Source: Phormidium willei BDU 130791
GTDB lineage: Bacteria > Cyanobacteriota > Cyanobacteriia > Cyanobacteriales > Geitlerinemataceae
Direction: 5' to 3'
Assembly: GCA_001637315.1 (NCBI GenBank)
Contig: LSZA01000003.1
Span: 1-64,000, forward strand
Length of the DNA stretch: 64,000 nt
Part shown: positions 1 to 9,036 of the stretch, piece by piece
How positions within the stretch are numbered: the first letter of the stretch is position 1
Layout of the letters: each line of letters opens with the position of its first letter
The notes under the pieces: model-generated
Databases searched by the model: none
Seen by the model: only the letters and a program-made list of their open reading frames with translations
What the model was told of the DNA's origin: nothing
Program-made: the position numbers and the translations under genes

Positions 1-186
1 AAGAGGGGATGGCAAAAGGCAAGAGGGGGAAATGGGAAATGTTAAAATTGTAGCGGAGGGGGCTTGTTTTTTGGGCCGCGATCGCCATGTCGTCGGGGCG
101 AAAAAATTTTCTCAAACCCCTTGCTTTGTGGATTCCTTTATCGCTAGAATAAGGTCTAGCAGATTGCCCGTCTGCTCTTATATCTC

Positions 187-224
187 TTGAATACCGTCAG
201 CCACCCCTTGTATAATAGGCTGAC
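187..224 (+). promoter_or_regulatory. Putative promoter with inverted repeat around the -10 box
   Basis: A TTGAAT hexamer at 187-192 lies 18 bp before a perfect TATAAT at 211-216, giving a good sigma-70-type promoter about 100 bp before the first gene. A perfect 7-bp inverted repeat, GTCAGCC (196-202) and GGCTGAC (218-224), brackets the -10 box. This arrangement fits an operator. The bound protein is unknown. Confidence 0.5.
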
Positions 225-319
225 ATTATAATTTGGGAATCGCCCAGTTTCGCCACGAAATCTGGGTTATTCCTGTTTAAGAATCCGCCCCTCTCTTCGA
301 GATTACGATATTTGCCTTC

Positions 320-1669
320 ATGAGTCGTTCAACCATTCAACCCGCCCTTGTCACCAAGGTTTTGCCGGGTTCCATTGCTGAAGAAATTGGCTTTCAAGCG
401 GGCGATCGCCTCGTGTCTATTAACGATATCTCACCGAGAGACTTAATCGACTATCAATTTTTGTGTGCTGACGAAATTCTGAGCCTAAAAGTTCTCGACA
501 GTGACAATGAACTCCATGAAGTGGAAATCGAGAAAGACTATGATTGTGATTTAGGCTTAGAGTTTTCTTCTGCCTTATTTGATACCCTAATTCAATGCAA
601 TAATCGTTGTCCCTTTTGCTTTATTGATCAAAAACCCCCAGGAATGCGGGATACCCTCTATCTCAAAGACGACGATTATCGCCTCAGCTTTCTCTATGGT
701 TCCTATCTCACCCTAACCAACCTTCCCCCTGCTGAATGGGAACGCATCGAACAACTGCGACTGTCTCCCTTATATGTTTCCGTACATGCTACCGAACCGG
801 AGGTGCGATCGCGCCTCCTGAAAAACCCCCGCGCCGGACAAATCCTCGAACAGTTACAATGGTTTCAAGACCGACGCTTGCAAATCCACGCTCAAGTGGT
901 GGTTTGCCCTGGAATTAACGATGGGATTCACCTCGAACGCACCCTAAACGACTTAGCCCAATTCGGCAAAAACCTCGACGATGACGACATCCCGGCTGTA
1001 GCTTCCGTGGCGGTGGTTCCCGTTGGCTTAACCCGATTTCGCCCCCCCGAAGATGAACTCACTCCCGTCTCCCCCAGCCAAGCCGAGGATGTCATCCAAC
1101 AGGTTCAGGCCTTACAACCGCAATTCCGAGAACAGTTAGGATCGAATTTTGCCTGGTTAGCTGACGAGTGGTTTCTCTTAGCGGGCCGAGAAATGCCCGA
1201 ACGGGTTGACTACGAAGGCTATCCCCAAATCGATAACGGTGTCGGTTCGATTCGCCTCTTCCTCGATGAATTTCGCGACATCGCCTCTACACAACTTCCC
1301 TCTCAGGTTGATCCTCCCCGTCACCTCACCTGGGTCGTGGGGAATGCTGTCAGAACTGCCTTCGGGGAGATTCTGCAACAACTCAACGCCGTTGAGGGGT
1401 TAACGGTGGAGATGTTAAGCCTCAATAGCGAGTTTTGGGGGCAAGATATTAGTGTAACTGGGGTTCTCACGGGTTCCGATGTACGACGAGGGTTGCAACA
1501 ACGGCGACATCATCTCGGTGATGGGATTGTTCTGCCGACAGTGATGCTGAAACATGGGGAAACCCGCTTCCTCGATGATGTCACGGTGGAGGAGTTGGAA
1601 CAGGAATTTGCCGTTCCCATTCGTCTGGCGACGGGAAGTGAAGGGTTGATTCAGGCGTGTTTACGATAG
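320..1669 (+). CDS. Cyanobacteria-specific FeS oxidoreductase-like protein (TIGR03279/DUF512 type, PDZ plus radical-SAM-like)
   Basis: The 449-residue protein starts with a PDZ-like segment (about residues 8-75, with LPGSIAEEIGFQAGD). It is followed by a cysteine cluster C93-x3-C97-x2-C100, the spacing used by radical SAM proteins to hold a 4Fe-4S cluster, and then a DUF512-like C-terminal half. The combination matches the family annotated as putative FeS-containing cyanobacterial oxidoreductase. The substrate is unknown and I do not assign a reaction. It appears to be a single-gene unit behind its own promoter, with dps convergent downstream. The ATG at 320 fits the family's N-terminus. Confidence 0.85.
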   Translation: MSRSTIQPALVTKVLPGSIAEEIGFQAGDRLVSINDISPRDLIDYQFLCADEILSLKVLDSDNELHEVEIEKDYDCDLGLEFSSALFDTLIQCNNRCPFCFIDQKPPGMRDTLYLKDDDYRLSFLYGSYLTLTNLPPAEWERIEQLRLSPLYVSVHATEPEVRSRLLKNPRAGQILEQLQWFQDRRLQIHAQVVVCPGINDGIHLERTLNDLAQFGKNLDDDDIPAVASVAVVPVGLTRFRPPEDELTPVSPSQAEDVIQQVQALQPQFREQLGSNFAWLADEWFLLAGREMPERVDYEGYPQIDNGVGSIRLFLDEFRDIASTQLPSQVDPPRHLTWVVGNAVRTAFGEILQQLNAVEGLTVEMLSLNSEFWGQDISVTGVLTGSDVRRGLQQRRHHLGDGIVLPTVMLKHGETRFLDDVTVEELEQEFAVPIRLATGSEGLIQACLR

Positions 1670-1715
1670 GGAACAGGGGCGGGTGTTGCCCGCTGTTCCT
1701 TGTCTGGGTGATAGA

Positions 1716-2243
1716 CTATTGTTTGAGACTATCCGGGGCGAGGAAGTGGGCAATGTGATAGGCTCGTTCTTCTGTTTTGAGGAGAATTTCGTCATATAAA
1801 TGACGGGTGGCGCGATCGCCTAGGCTATCACATTGGGCCGCCTGAGAACGCAACAAAGAAATGGCGGCTTGTTCAGCTTTCAAGTCCGATTCTAGCATTT
1901 GTCGGGCGGGAAAAACACCGTCTGCCTCGGGTTCAAAGGCACAAAGTTCTGCCAGTTTACTGAAACTGGCGGCGGGAACCCCTCCGAGGCCATTGAGCCG
2001 TTCTCCTAAGTCATGAACATGGCCGGCGACGTCATCATAGCATTCTTGGAAGAAGTTATGAAGTTGATAAAACTCAGCGCCTTCAACCACAAAGTGATGT
2101 TTTTGATATTGTAAATAGAGGGCTTCGAAGGTGGCTAAGAGGATATTCAAGCCCTCACAGACGGGTTCTGTTGTGGTTTTGGGTAGTGCAATGGGATTGT
2201 CGGCAATTTGCTCGAAGGCTTGGATTGGGGTTGCGATCGCCAT
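1716..2243 (-). CDS. dps: Dps-family ferritin-like protein
   Basis: The 175-residue protein has the Dps signature. H50, H62, D78 and E81 (in [15 protein letters not shown] and HDLGERL) match the inter-subunit ferroxidase ligands of the family. Dps proteins form 12-subunit shells that oxidise and store iron and protect DNA from peroxide. The start at 2243 is preceded on the minus strand by CAGGAG. A Fur-like palindrome lies about 150 bp upstream (2393-2407), which suggests iron or peroxide control. The gene is convergent with the FeS-protein gene. Family membership is clear; the exact oxidant and any DNA binding are not visible. Confidence 0.9.
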   Translation of the reverse strand: MAIATPIQAFEQIADNPIALPKTTTEPVCEGLNILLATFEALYLQYQKHHFVVEGAEFYQLHNFFQECYDDVAGHVHDLGERLNGLGGVPAASFSKLAELCAFEPEADGVFPARQMLESDLKAEQAAISLLRSQAAQCDSLGDRATRHLYDEILLKTEERAYHIAHFLAPDSLKQ

Positions 2244-2720
2244 GAAATGTTCTCCTGATTACAAGACGAGAGCTTGAGTATTTGTGACCCCTTTTTGGGT
2301 CATCCATGTCTTGATTAGAACACAGGCCACTAGAAACTTCAAGGTATTTTTAGCTCAAACATTTTAGGTAAGAGAATTATTCTCAATAATCTTGATAAGC
2401 ATTATCAGTTGGGTTGAAATACCCGAAAACTGGGGGTATTTCTTGTGAACCCTCCAATCATCTATTCAGTCGTATTTAGCAATTTAAAACGACATCAAGC
2501 CAATTGATGTAGTGATAATCGAATCAAAGCAATCCTCAATGAGTTCCCAATAAGGGACTATTATTGACATCTCTGGCGTCCGAGACCCTAAACGGTAGCC
2601 AAAGATACAGTGATGCCCAGATATGTTACAGAATGTAACGAAGTTAGTCGGGGCTGGTGCGATCGCCGAGACTCCCTTTATAATCAAAAAAATTATTGCG
2701 AGAGTATCTCATTAACTGCC
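2244..2720. other. Intergenic region with dps control sites
   Basis: No convincing gene is visible. It contains the Fur-like palindromes (2372-2407), a perfect 7-bp inverted repeat ACATCAA...TTGATGT at 2492-2510, and a TATAAT at 2679-2684 that could serve the small gene starting at 2721. Confidence 0.5.
2372..2407. promoter_or_regulatory. Fur/PerR-like operator upstream of dps
   Basis: TGATAA-GCA-TTATCA at 2393-2407 is a perfect 6-bp inverted repeat on a 3-nt spacer. It closely matches the Fur core (TGATAATnATTATCA). Directly beside it, 2372-2384 is a second perfect palindrome, GAGAAT-T-ATTCTC. Both lie in the dps leader. Known Fur and PerR control of dps genes in bacteria makes an iron or peroxide regulator the first guess. 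Confidence 0.55.
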
Positions 2721-2951
2721 ATGCCACCATCGCCCTATCAACTCAAAATTCATGGAGGTTGTCGCTGGTGTATCTATCACAGGCTCAAGGATTTGGGGAT
2801 TTGCTGTCACTGTCGCGCCTATCAACCGCTCGATGTAACCGTCGATACACCGTCACAGTTATTGCAAATTTGGAGCGTCACGCGGCAATATACAACCCCA
2901 CCAGACATTCTCAAAAATTGGCTCGAAGACTGTTGGCAACAACAGGGATGA
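2721..2951 (+). CDS. Small cysteine-rich hypothetical protein
   Basis: The 76-residue open frame begins at ATG 2721. A longer version starting at 2610 adds an unconvincing N-terminus. The N-terminal half holds CRWC and, 11 residues later, CCHC. Two CxxC-like pairs of this kind usually bind zinc or another metal. The rest has a hydrophilic, protein-like composition ending in a Trp/Gln-rich tail. The gene ends 31 bp before the RNA methyltransferase gene on the same strand, so the two may be co-transcribed. I do not recognise the family. Confidence 0.5.
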   Translation: MPPSPYQLKIHGGCRWCIYHRLKDLGICCHCRAYQPLDVTVDTPSQLLQIWSVTRQYTTPPDILKNWLEDCWQQQG

Positions 2952-2982
2952 TAGAACCATATCTCTGTTAGTCCCTGATATC

Positions 2983-3771
2983 ATGCTCACTAGCCTGCAA
3001 AATCCCCTGATCAAGCAACTGCGCAAACTCCAGCAAACCAAACAACGCCGTCTCCAGCAACGATTCCTCCTCGAAGGAACTCACCTCATCGAAGAAGCCA
3101 GCCGCCATCAGTATCCTCTCGATGTTCTCTGTTATACCCCCGCCTGGGGCGATCGCCATCCCCAACTGCTAACACAACTTCAGGCGCAACGCACCGAAGT
3201 CGTCAGCGAGGATGTCTTAAACGCCCTGGCGACGACCGTCAACCCCGATGGTGTCATCGCCACCGCCCCCCAAAACCCCCCATCTCCCCCCCCATTGTTA
3301 CCCTCAGGGGTGGGATTTGCCCTGGAACGTCTGCAAGATCCGGGAAATTTGGGAACTCTCATTCGTACGGCTGTTGCGGCGGAGATCGATGGGCTATGGC
3401 TGAGTGAGGATAGCGTCGATCGCACCTCCCCCAAAGTCTTGCGGGCTTCGGCGGGAACCTGGTTTCAGATGCCCATGACGCCCTGTGAGAATCTCCTGAA
3501 AACAGTACAAGATTATCAATCCCAGGGGGTGCAAGTGGTGGCGACCTGCTTAGATAGCCCCATCACCTATTGGGATGTGAACTGGAAGCCGCCGTCGTTG
3601 ATTTTGCTGGGAAATGAAGGGGCGGGATTATCATCGCCCTTGCTGGAACTGGCCGATCTGCGCGTTACCATACCCATTAGCCCTAACGCCGAATCCCTGA
3701 ATGTGGCCATCGCCGCCGCCCTGTTGGCCTTTGACGTCAGACGACAACGACTCGGGTCAACTTTAACTTAA
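2983..3771 (+). CDS. TrmH/SpoU-family RNA 2'-O-methyltransferase
   Basis: The 262-residue SPOUT methyltransferase has an N-terminal substrate-binding segment (residues 1-100). The three SpoU motifs follow: LQDPGNLGTLIRTA (117-130, motif 1), LLGNEGAGLS (208-217, motif 2) and IPISPNAESLNVAIA (230-244, motif 3). The family transfers methyl from S-adenosylmethionine to the 2'-hydroxyl of an rRNA or tRNA nucleotide. The N-terminus resembles the RlmB/TsnR-like group, so rRNA is the likelier target, but the exact nucleotide cannot be read from sequence. Its stop overlaps the 3' end of the minus-strand gene that follows. Confidence 0.85.
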   Translation: MLTSLQNPLIKQLRKLQQTKQRRLQQRFLLEGTHLIEEASRHQYPLDVLCYTPAWGDRHPQLLTQLQAQRTEVVSEDVLNALATTVNPDGVIATAPQNPPSPPPLLPSGVGFALERLQDPGNLGTLIRTAVAAEIDGLWLSEDSVDRTSPKVLRASAGTWFQMPMTPCENLLKTVQDYQSQGVQVVATCLDSPITYWDVNWKPPSLILLGNEGAGLSSPLLELADLRVTIPISPNAESLNVAIAAALLAFDVRRQRLGSTLT

Positions 3772-3998
3772 TCAGAATCGGGGGAATTGGGGTTTTTTGA
3801 GTTCAGAAATTGCTCAATATCGGCGATCGCATCCTCCCAGATCGCTAAATCCGTTGGCATATCACTGGGGGGTTCCACGGGTTTCGCCTTCGGTGTCTCA
3901 GAGTCTTTAGGATGGCTGTTCATCGCTTTACGCAACTGTTCGAGGGTTTCCTCAAACGTGGGTTCGGCATCCGGGCGATCGGGAGTGTTAGGTTCCAT
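3768..3998 (-). CDS. Small acidic hypothetical protein
   Basis: The frame encodes about 76 residues from the ATG at 3998. A 92-residue version starting at 4046 is also open, but its first 16 residues look less protein-like. The product is rich in Pro, Glu and Asp, with a predicted helix near the C-terminus (LAIWEDAIADIEQFL), and has no cysteines or membrane segment. It overlaps the stop of the RNA methyltransferase by 4 bp in convergent orientation. I do not recognise it. The helical C-terminus argues for a real gene over a chance frame. Confidence 0.5.
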   Translation of the reverse strand: MEPNTPDRPDAEPTFEETLEQLRKAMNSHPKDSETPKAKPVEPPSDMPTDLAIWEDAIADIEQFLNSKNPNSPDSD

Positions 3999-4216
3999 AA
4001 GTCGAGAAAGAAGCAAGGGTGCCAACGCTGTCTCGGCGTTGCCCAACCGAGACTAGGCTACCCAATCTAGGCAATAAACCGGGCGATCGCGGCATTTCCC
4101 GCCGATCCTAACAAACTTTTTTGCCCCCTCCCAATCCCCTGCCCTCTCGCGAGGAGTTGTCTGATCGCCCCCGCACAGTTGAAAATGGGAAGGCTAAACG
4201 CACAGAGAAACTACTC

Positions 4217-5650
4217 ATGAGTCAAGGGTTTGATTACGATCTTATTATTATCGGTGCCGGTGTGGGGGGCCATGGTGCAGCCCTTCATGCTGTCGCCCAG
4301 GGGCTAAATACCGCCATCATTGAAGCCGCTGAAATGGGCGGAACCTGCATCAATCGCGGCTGCATTCCCTCGAAAGCCCTCCTGGCGGCATCGGGGCGAG
4401 TGCGGGAACTGCGTCAAACCCAACACCTGCGATCGATGGGGGTTCATGTCGGCGAGGTTCAATTCGATCGCCAAGGAATCGCCGATCACGCTGATAACCT
4501 GGTCAACACCATTCGCAGCAACATGACAAATAGCCTCAAACGCCTTGGGGTGGATATTATCCAAGGCTGGGGTAAAGTCGCCGCCGCGCAAAAAGTAACC
4601 GTCGAAACCCCAGACGGGGAAAAAACCTACAGTGCTGAGAATATCATTCTTGCTCCCGGTTCGGTTCCTTTTGTTCCCCCTGGGATTAACATCGATGGGA
4701 AAACGGTTTTTACCAGTGATGATGCCCTGAAACTGGAGACGGTTCCGCCCTGGATTACCATTATTGGCAGTGGCTACATTGGCTTAGAGTTCGCCGATGT
4801 CTATTCCGCCCTGGGTTCGGAGATTACGATGGTGGAAGCCCTCGACAAACTCATGCCTACCTTCGATCCTGATATTGCTAAAATCGCCAAGCGGGTGTTG
4901 TTGGATGCCCGAGATGTGGAAACCTACGCCGGTGTCTTTGCTACGAAAATCACCCCAGGAACCCCGGTGATGATTGAATTGACAGATGCCCAATCGAAGG
5001 AAGTCGTCGAAGTCTTGGAAGTGGATGCTTGTTTGGTGGCGACGGGGCGGATTCCCGTTACCGATAAGCTGAATTTAGAGGCGGTAGGAGTCGAAACCGA
5101 TCGCCGAGGCTTTATTCCGGTGAATGACTATCTGCAAGTTACCGCCAATGGCGAACCGGTTCCTCATCTTTGGGCGATTGGCGATGCTACCGGTAAGATG
5201 ATGTTAGCCCATGCCGCTTCGGCGCAAGGGGTTGCGGTGGTTGAGACGATTCAGGGGCGCGATCGCCAAGTCGACTATCGCAGTATCCCCGCCGCCGCCT
5301 TTACGCATCCTGAAATCAGTTTTGTCGGCTTAACGGAACCCCAAGCCAAGGAGTTAGGGGAGTCGCAAGGCTTTGAGGTGGGAACCGCCCGCACTTATTT
5401 CAAGGCTAATTCTAAAGCCCTTGCCGAAGCGGAAACCGATGGGATTGCCAAGATTATCTACCGCAAGGATACGGGGGAATTGTTGGGGGTTCATATTATC
5501 GGTATTCATGCGGCGGATTTGATTCAAGAGGCTGCCAATGCGATCGCCAATCGGCAATCAGTGCGTGAGTTAGCCTTTCATGTGCATACTCACCCCACTC
5601 TCTGCGAAGTTTTGGATGAAGCCTACAAACGCACTTTAGAAGCGGCGTAG
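4217..5650 (+). CDS. lpdA: Dihydrolipoyl dehydrogenase (E3)
   Basis: The 477-residue flavoprotein disulfide reductase is read from ATG 4217; an upstream in-frame ATG at 4121 adds an unrelated tail. It has the FAD-binding [15 protein letters not shown], the redox-active pair C44/C49 ([13 protein letters not shown]), the NAD-binding [12 protein letters not shown], a second FAD motif (LWAIGDATG) and the dimer-interface HTHPTLCE that supplies the catalytic His and Glu. It reoxidises lipoamide in 2-oxoacid dehydrogenase or glycine-cleavage complexes, passing electrons to NAD. No E1 or E2 gene is nearby, as is common in cyanobacteria. A 12-bp perfect hairpin (5678-5714) follows the stop. Confidence 0.93.
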   Translation: MSQGFDYDLIIIGAGVGGHGAALHAVAQGLNTAIIEAAEMGGTCINRGCIPSKALLAASGRVRELRQTQHLRSMGVHVGEVQFDRQGIADHADNLVNTIRSNMTNSLKRLGVDIIQGWGKVAAAQKVTVETPDGEKTYSAENIILAPGSVPFVPPGINIDGKTVFTSDDALKLETVPPWITIIGSGYIGLEFADVYSALGSEITMVEALDKLMPTFDPDIAKIAKRVLLDARDVETYAGVFATKITPGTPVMIELTDAQSKEVVEVLEVDACLVATGRIPVTDKLNLEAVGVETDRRGFIPVNDYLQVTANGEPVPHLWAIGDATGKMMLAHAASAQGVAVVETIQGRDRQVDYRSIPAAAFTHPEISFVGLTEPQAKELGESQGFEVGTARTYFKANSKALAEAETDGIAKIIYRKDTGELLGVHIIGIHAADLIQEAANAIANRQSVRELAFHVHTHPTLCEVLDEAYKRTLEAA

Positions 5651-5674
5651 TTGCCGGGTTTCTAATTGTGCAAT

Positions 5675-6598
5675 TTACTGTCGTTGTGGGGGGTAATACC
5701 GGCCACAACGACAGGGTAAGTCTGACTCGTCAATATAGCCCGAGTCGATTAAAAAGGCCCGCAACGCTGTCGGGAAGTCGGGATGTTTGCCAATCACGTC
5801 TCCCTCATCGTTATAAATGTTATATCCCGAGATTCCTGAGTCATCGTCGGGGTCATAATGGGCTAACATAAACTCCCACCCTTCTGCAAACTCTCCCAAC
5901 AGGGCTTTTTGGGCAACATATCCAGCTAACACTCCATTCACCTCGTGATTTCGTTCTTGGAGTGTCTCATACATCTGCCAAGCCCGTTGACGAAGTTCCG
6001 CCCGATGTTCGCGGCTAACATCGTGAAATTCTCCATCCTCGAAGTTTAAAATACGAGAGGGGGGAAAGGAACCGGCAAAGGAACTAAAGGCATAAAAGAA
6101 GCGTTGATCAACGGTTACGTATTCAACTTGTCTATCACCGTTGATATCTTCAAAGGTTCCACCACCCAATTGTTGCCAATCGAGGCGAGTGCTGTCAAAG
6201 GAATCGCCATTCCAGCTATAAATGTCATGAGTTGTGCAACAATGTCCTCCGCCGCTAAAGGTTGTGATAATGGCTTCTGGTGTTCCGCTTTGGTTTAAGT
6301 CTTTTAGCATCACATTCGCCCAGGAAAAGGTGAGGGCACTGTCGCGTAATATCAATTCCCGAGTCCATTCACGATAGCGGATTTGATAGTGTAAGTTATT
6401 ACGGTGATAACGATTCTCTAAGTCTGGGTTTCCGTCGTAGCGAACGGAAACTTGCATATTTCCCTCACGGAGTTCACGTTGTCTAAAGGGAGAGGTATCG
6501 GAATCAATGTGAAGGCTTGGCTGGGCGATGCCCCCCGAAATCCAAGTACCACTTGCCAAACCCAAGGCTGAGATGAGAGAAATGAGTCGCCAAACCAT
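5675..6598 (-). CDS. Secreted FG-GAP-like protein, paralog A
   Basis: The 307-residue protein is read from ATG 6598 and starts with a typical signal peptide (LISLISALGLASGTWISGGIAQP). An ORF start at 6691 adds 31 residues before the signal and is unlikely. The middle contains Asp/Asn-rich loops (DLNQSGTPEAIITTF, DINGDRQVEYVTVD) like integrin/FG-GAP calcium loops, and the motif GGGHCC with two adjacent cysteines. The C-terminus has a conserved block (VNGVLAGYVAQKALL, HPDFPTALRAFLIDSGY). It is clearly paralogous to the gene at 6842-7690. Its function is unknown and its location is likely periplasmic or extracellular. Confidence 0.75.
   Translation of the reverse strand: MVWRLISLISALGLASGTWISGGIAQPSLHIDSDTSPFRQRELREGNMQVSVRYDGNPDLENRYHRNNLHYQIRYREWTRELILRDSALTFSWANVMLKDLNQSGTPEAIITTFSGGGHCCTTHDIYSWNGDSFDSTRLDWQQLGGGTFEDINGDRQVEYVTVDQRFFYAFSSFAGSFPPSRILNFEDGEFHDVSREHRAELRQRAWQMYETLQERNHEVNGVLAGYVAQKALLGEFAEGWEFMLAHYDPDDDSGISGYNIYNDEGDVIGKHPDFPTALRAFLIDSGYIDESDLPCRCGRYYPPQRQ
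5678..5714. terminator. Perfect 12-bp stem shared by two convergent genes
   Basis: CTGTCGTTGTGG (5678-5689) and CCACAACGACAG (5703-5714) form a perfect 12-bp stem with a 13-nt loop, 27 bp past the lpdA stop. The stem lies inside the last codons of the convergent minus-strand gene, where it encodes the CRCGRYYPPQRQ tail. No uridine run follows, so the terminator role is a guess from position. Confidence 0.45.
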
Positions 6599-6841
6599 GA
6601 TCAACACCAGATGCAACGATAGATTATCATTCAGTCTAGTGCTATCTAAACCGGAAAATTTCCGGCTATCTATGACAGAATAAGCCAGCAAGAGATAGAC
6701 AGTTCAGCAAGTGATACAGGGTCTTGCAAACTGTGGGCAAATATCTCTAGGCTAGTTTGTTTTTATGTTTACTATAAATTCTTTATTTTGTCAATACATT
6801 TTCGTGAAACTTACTCAACCTAACCTGATTTTCGCAACTGG

Positions 6842-7690
6842 CTAATCTTCTAAATAGCCAGAATCCACTAAAAACGCGCGTAACGCCGTGGGAAAGTCAG
6901 GATGTTGACCAATCACCTCGCCATCCTCATTACGAATATCTAGCCCCCAGTCGTCTTGGCGGTCATAATGCTCTAACATAAACGCCCAAGCGTCCTCAAA
7001 TTCATCTAACAAGATTTTTTGGGCCACATATCCGGCTAAAATACCATTGACTTCATAGTCTCGTCCTTCGAAAACAGAGCGCATTTCCTCGGCGCGCGAT
7101 CGCAGTTCTTGAGGATACTCACGCGTCACATCCTCGAACCCAAAATCCTCCAATGAAAGAATCTTAGACGGAGGGAAAGACCCCGCATAGGAGCTAAATC
7201 GATAGAGAAATCTACCATCAAAGCTTAAAAATTCCAGATCCCCATCATTATCTAAATCTTGAAACATCCCACCGCCCGCATCAGCAGGGCCGAGGCTAAA
7301 CTCCTCAAATTCACGTCCAGTCCAACGATAAATCTGGTGAACCGTGCAACAATGAGCGCCTCCCGTGTAGGTTTCGACGATGACTTCTGGACGGTCATTA
7401 TTATCTAAGTCTTGAAAACGGACTTCACCCCGCATCATTGGATACTCAGGAGTATCTTGTAATTGGGCTTCATCTTGGTAATATAAAATATAGTACAGTT
7501 GGCGATCGTCAATCTGCTCTCCCGCTCGATAATCGACGCGAACACGAATATCTCCTTGAGAGATCTCTTGCTCAAAAGACTCGGAATCGTAGTCAATGTT
7601 GATTTGGGAGACTGCGATCGCCTGAGACGCCAGTCCTGCACCCACCATCGTAGCTACGGTTATCATGAAAGAAATAAGGTCATATACCAT
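6842..7690 (-). CDS. Secreted FG-GAP-like protein, paralog B
   Basis: The 282-residue protein has an N-terminal signal sequence (ISFMITVATMVGAGLASQAIA). Its body aligns along its whole length with the neighbour at 5675-6598: DLDNNDRPEVIVETYTGGAHCC, DLDNDGDLEFLSFD, SYAGSFPPSKIL, VNGILAGYVAQKIL and HPDFPTALRAFLVDSGY. The two genes are tandem on the same strand, about 240 bp apart, and most likely arose by duplication. The tails differ: this one lacks the extra cysteine-containing CRCGRYYPPQRQ end. I cannot name a function. Confidence 0.75.
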   Translation of the reverse strand: MVYDLISFMITVATMVGAGLASQAIAVSQINIDYDSESFEQEISQGDIRVRVDYRAGEQIDDRQLYYILYYQDEAQLQDTPEYPMMRGEVRFQDLDNNDRPEVIVETYTGGAHCCTVHQIYRWTGREFEEFSLGPADAGGGMFQDLDNDGDLEFLSFDGRFLYRFSSYAGSFPPSKILSLEDFGFEDVTREYPQELRSRAEEMRSVFEGRDYEVNGILAGYVAQKILLDEFEDAWAFMLEHYDRQDDWGLDIRNEDGEVIGQHPDFPTALRAFLVDSGYLED

Positions 7691-7710
7691 CGTTTAATTA
7701 ATCTCAACTC

Positions 7711-8682
7711 TTATCTGCCAATGATTCGCTTTAGCTTCAACTCAACCCGTTTGATTAGCGATTTATTTCTATCAATATCATAGCATCGATGATTAGGATT
7801 TGTCATCAAAAGACTTGCCAAAAAACTAAACGACGAGCGGGACGCAAATACCAAGCTATCACAAGCAGCCAATAGATATAAGTCCATTAATGCTTCAATT
7901 CCATTTTGCACTAAATCCTGGCATTCTTCAGGATTTTGATGCAATCGTTTACCTGAAGCAGAAAACCATTTGCGAATTGAAATAACATTCGGAAATTTCT
8001 TTTCAAAAGACAACAAAACCTCCTGAGAGTCCGTCGCCACAAAAATCTTAAACTTAGAATATCGTGATTGAACCGATACGACAACTGAGCGTAGATATGA
8101 CTCAACCTCAGGTAAGGGAACTTTCATATCTGAATAACGAATATGCACCCCAATCATATGCCCCTCAAAGTGTTCTTGCTTGAAGGTTTCGACTTTCTGA
8201 GCGATTTCATCTTTTAAAAAAAGGTTTTCTTGCAAAATAGATTTCAAAATTTCAGGACCTGTAAGCCTAGCAAATCTCCGAGCATCCCCCGTAAATAAAG
8301 GGCGCATAGCATGAATTTTGTGAGTATAAGCCGACAAAACAATAATATCCTCATCATAATCTAATCGAGACACATCAAACGACATATCCGCATAACCTTT
8401 CAGTCCCAACTCCTGACGAAGAGACCCCAAAGAACGATGAAGTCGATGAATCCAAACCACCGGGTAGATCGAATCCGTCAGCGGTAAACTTTCCACTGAC
8501 TGTGCTACCGGACAATCAAAATAGCGAAAAAACAAATTTTCCCCCGAATTACAATAACTGCCATCACGCCAATCCACCACCAACTGCCGCTGACTCAACT
8601 GAGCATATAAAATGCCCGTTGCGATCGCAAAAACTCGATTTCCAATCCCCGAAGTTCCCTTAACCACAACATACTTTGTCAT
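7711..8682 (-). CDS. NodZ/alpha-1,6-fucosyltransferase-like glycosyltransferase
   Basis: The 323-residue protein starts with VVVKGTSGIGNRVFAIATG, a GDP-fucose-enzyme-like N-terminal loop. It carries H180-I-R182-Y-S-D185, the HxRxxD motif seen in NodZ/FUT8-type fucosyltransferases, with a C-terminal FVATDSQEVLL and ASRSSFSFLAS like that superfamily. Such enzymes move L-fucose from GDP-fucose to a sugar. The window also encodes Gmd and GDP-fucose synthase at 21-23 kb, so donor would be available. No signal peptide or membrane segment is seen. The family is likely; the acceptor is unknown. Its start lies 20 bp upstream of paralog B's stop region on the same strand. Confidence 0.7.
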   Translation of the reverse strand: MTKYVVVKGTSGIGNRVFAIATGILYAQLSQRQLVVDWRDGSYCNSGENLFFRYFDCPVAQSVESLPLTDSIYPVVWIHRLHRSLGSLRQELGLKGYADMSFDVSRLDYDEDIIVLSAYTHKIHAMRPLFTGDARRFARLTGPEILKSILQENLFLKDEIAQKVETFKQEHFEGHMIGVHIRYSDMKVPLPEVESYLRSVVVSVQSRYSKFKIFVATDSQEVLLSFEKKFPNVISIRKWFSASGKRLHQNPEECQDLVQNGIEALMDLYLLAACDSLVFASRSSFSFLASLLMTNPNHRCYDIDRNKSLIKRVELKLKRIIGR

Positions 8683-9036
8683 CGTTTTTTTGACAGTAAA
8701 TTACCACCATCTTACACAGCCGATCAGGTTCGTCAAGACCTAGAAGACCTCGCCGAAGAGGTCGCCAAGCCCCAATGACCCCCTCCGACCTCTTCTCCCT
8801 CCCCTGGGGGAAAACAGCCAAGTTGCCCCCACCCTAACCCGCAAAAGTCAAGACATCCCCACATCCAGCCCATCCCAAGCAGGACAAAATTCGTTACCTT
8901 AAAAACAGAATCCCTCAAAACCCTAGCGGTCATCCCCCCACTCACCGTAGGATTTTAAGAATCATTACCCCGATTTGACCGCTACAACCGCATCAAACGG
9001 GTATTGTCGTTTGAAAGATAAGGAGAACCCAACCGA
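8683..9036. other. Intergenic region before acnB, possible gene remnant
   Basis: A plus-strand frame around 8692-8778 reads as a hydrophilic peptide ending VRQDLEDLAEEVAKPQ and stop, with no start codon. It may be the tail of a lost gene. The rest up to 9036 is the acnB leader, with AAGGAG about 13 bp before the acnB start. Confidence 0.3.

Noticed and set aside
8733-8945. Trp/Gly-rich minus-strand frame before acnB
   Set aside because: Product of C-rich spacer DNA; no motif.
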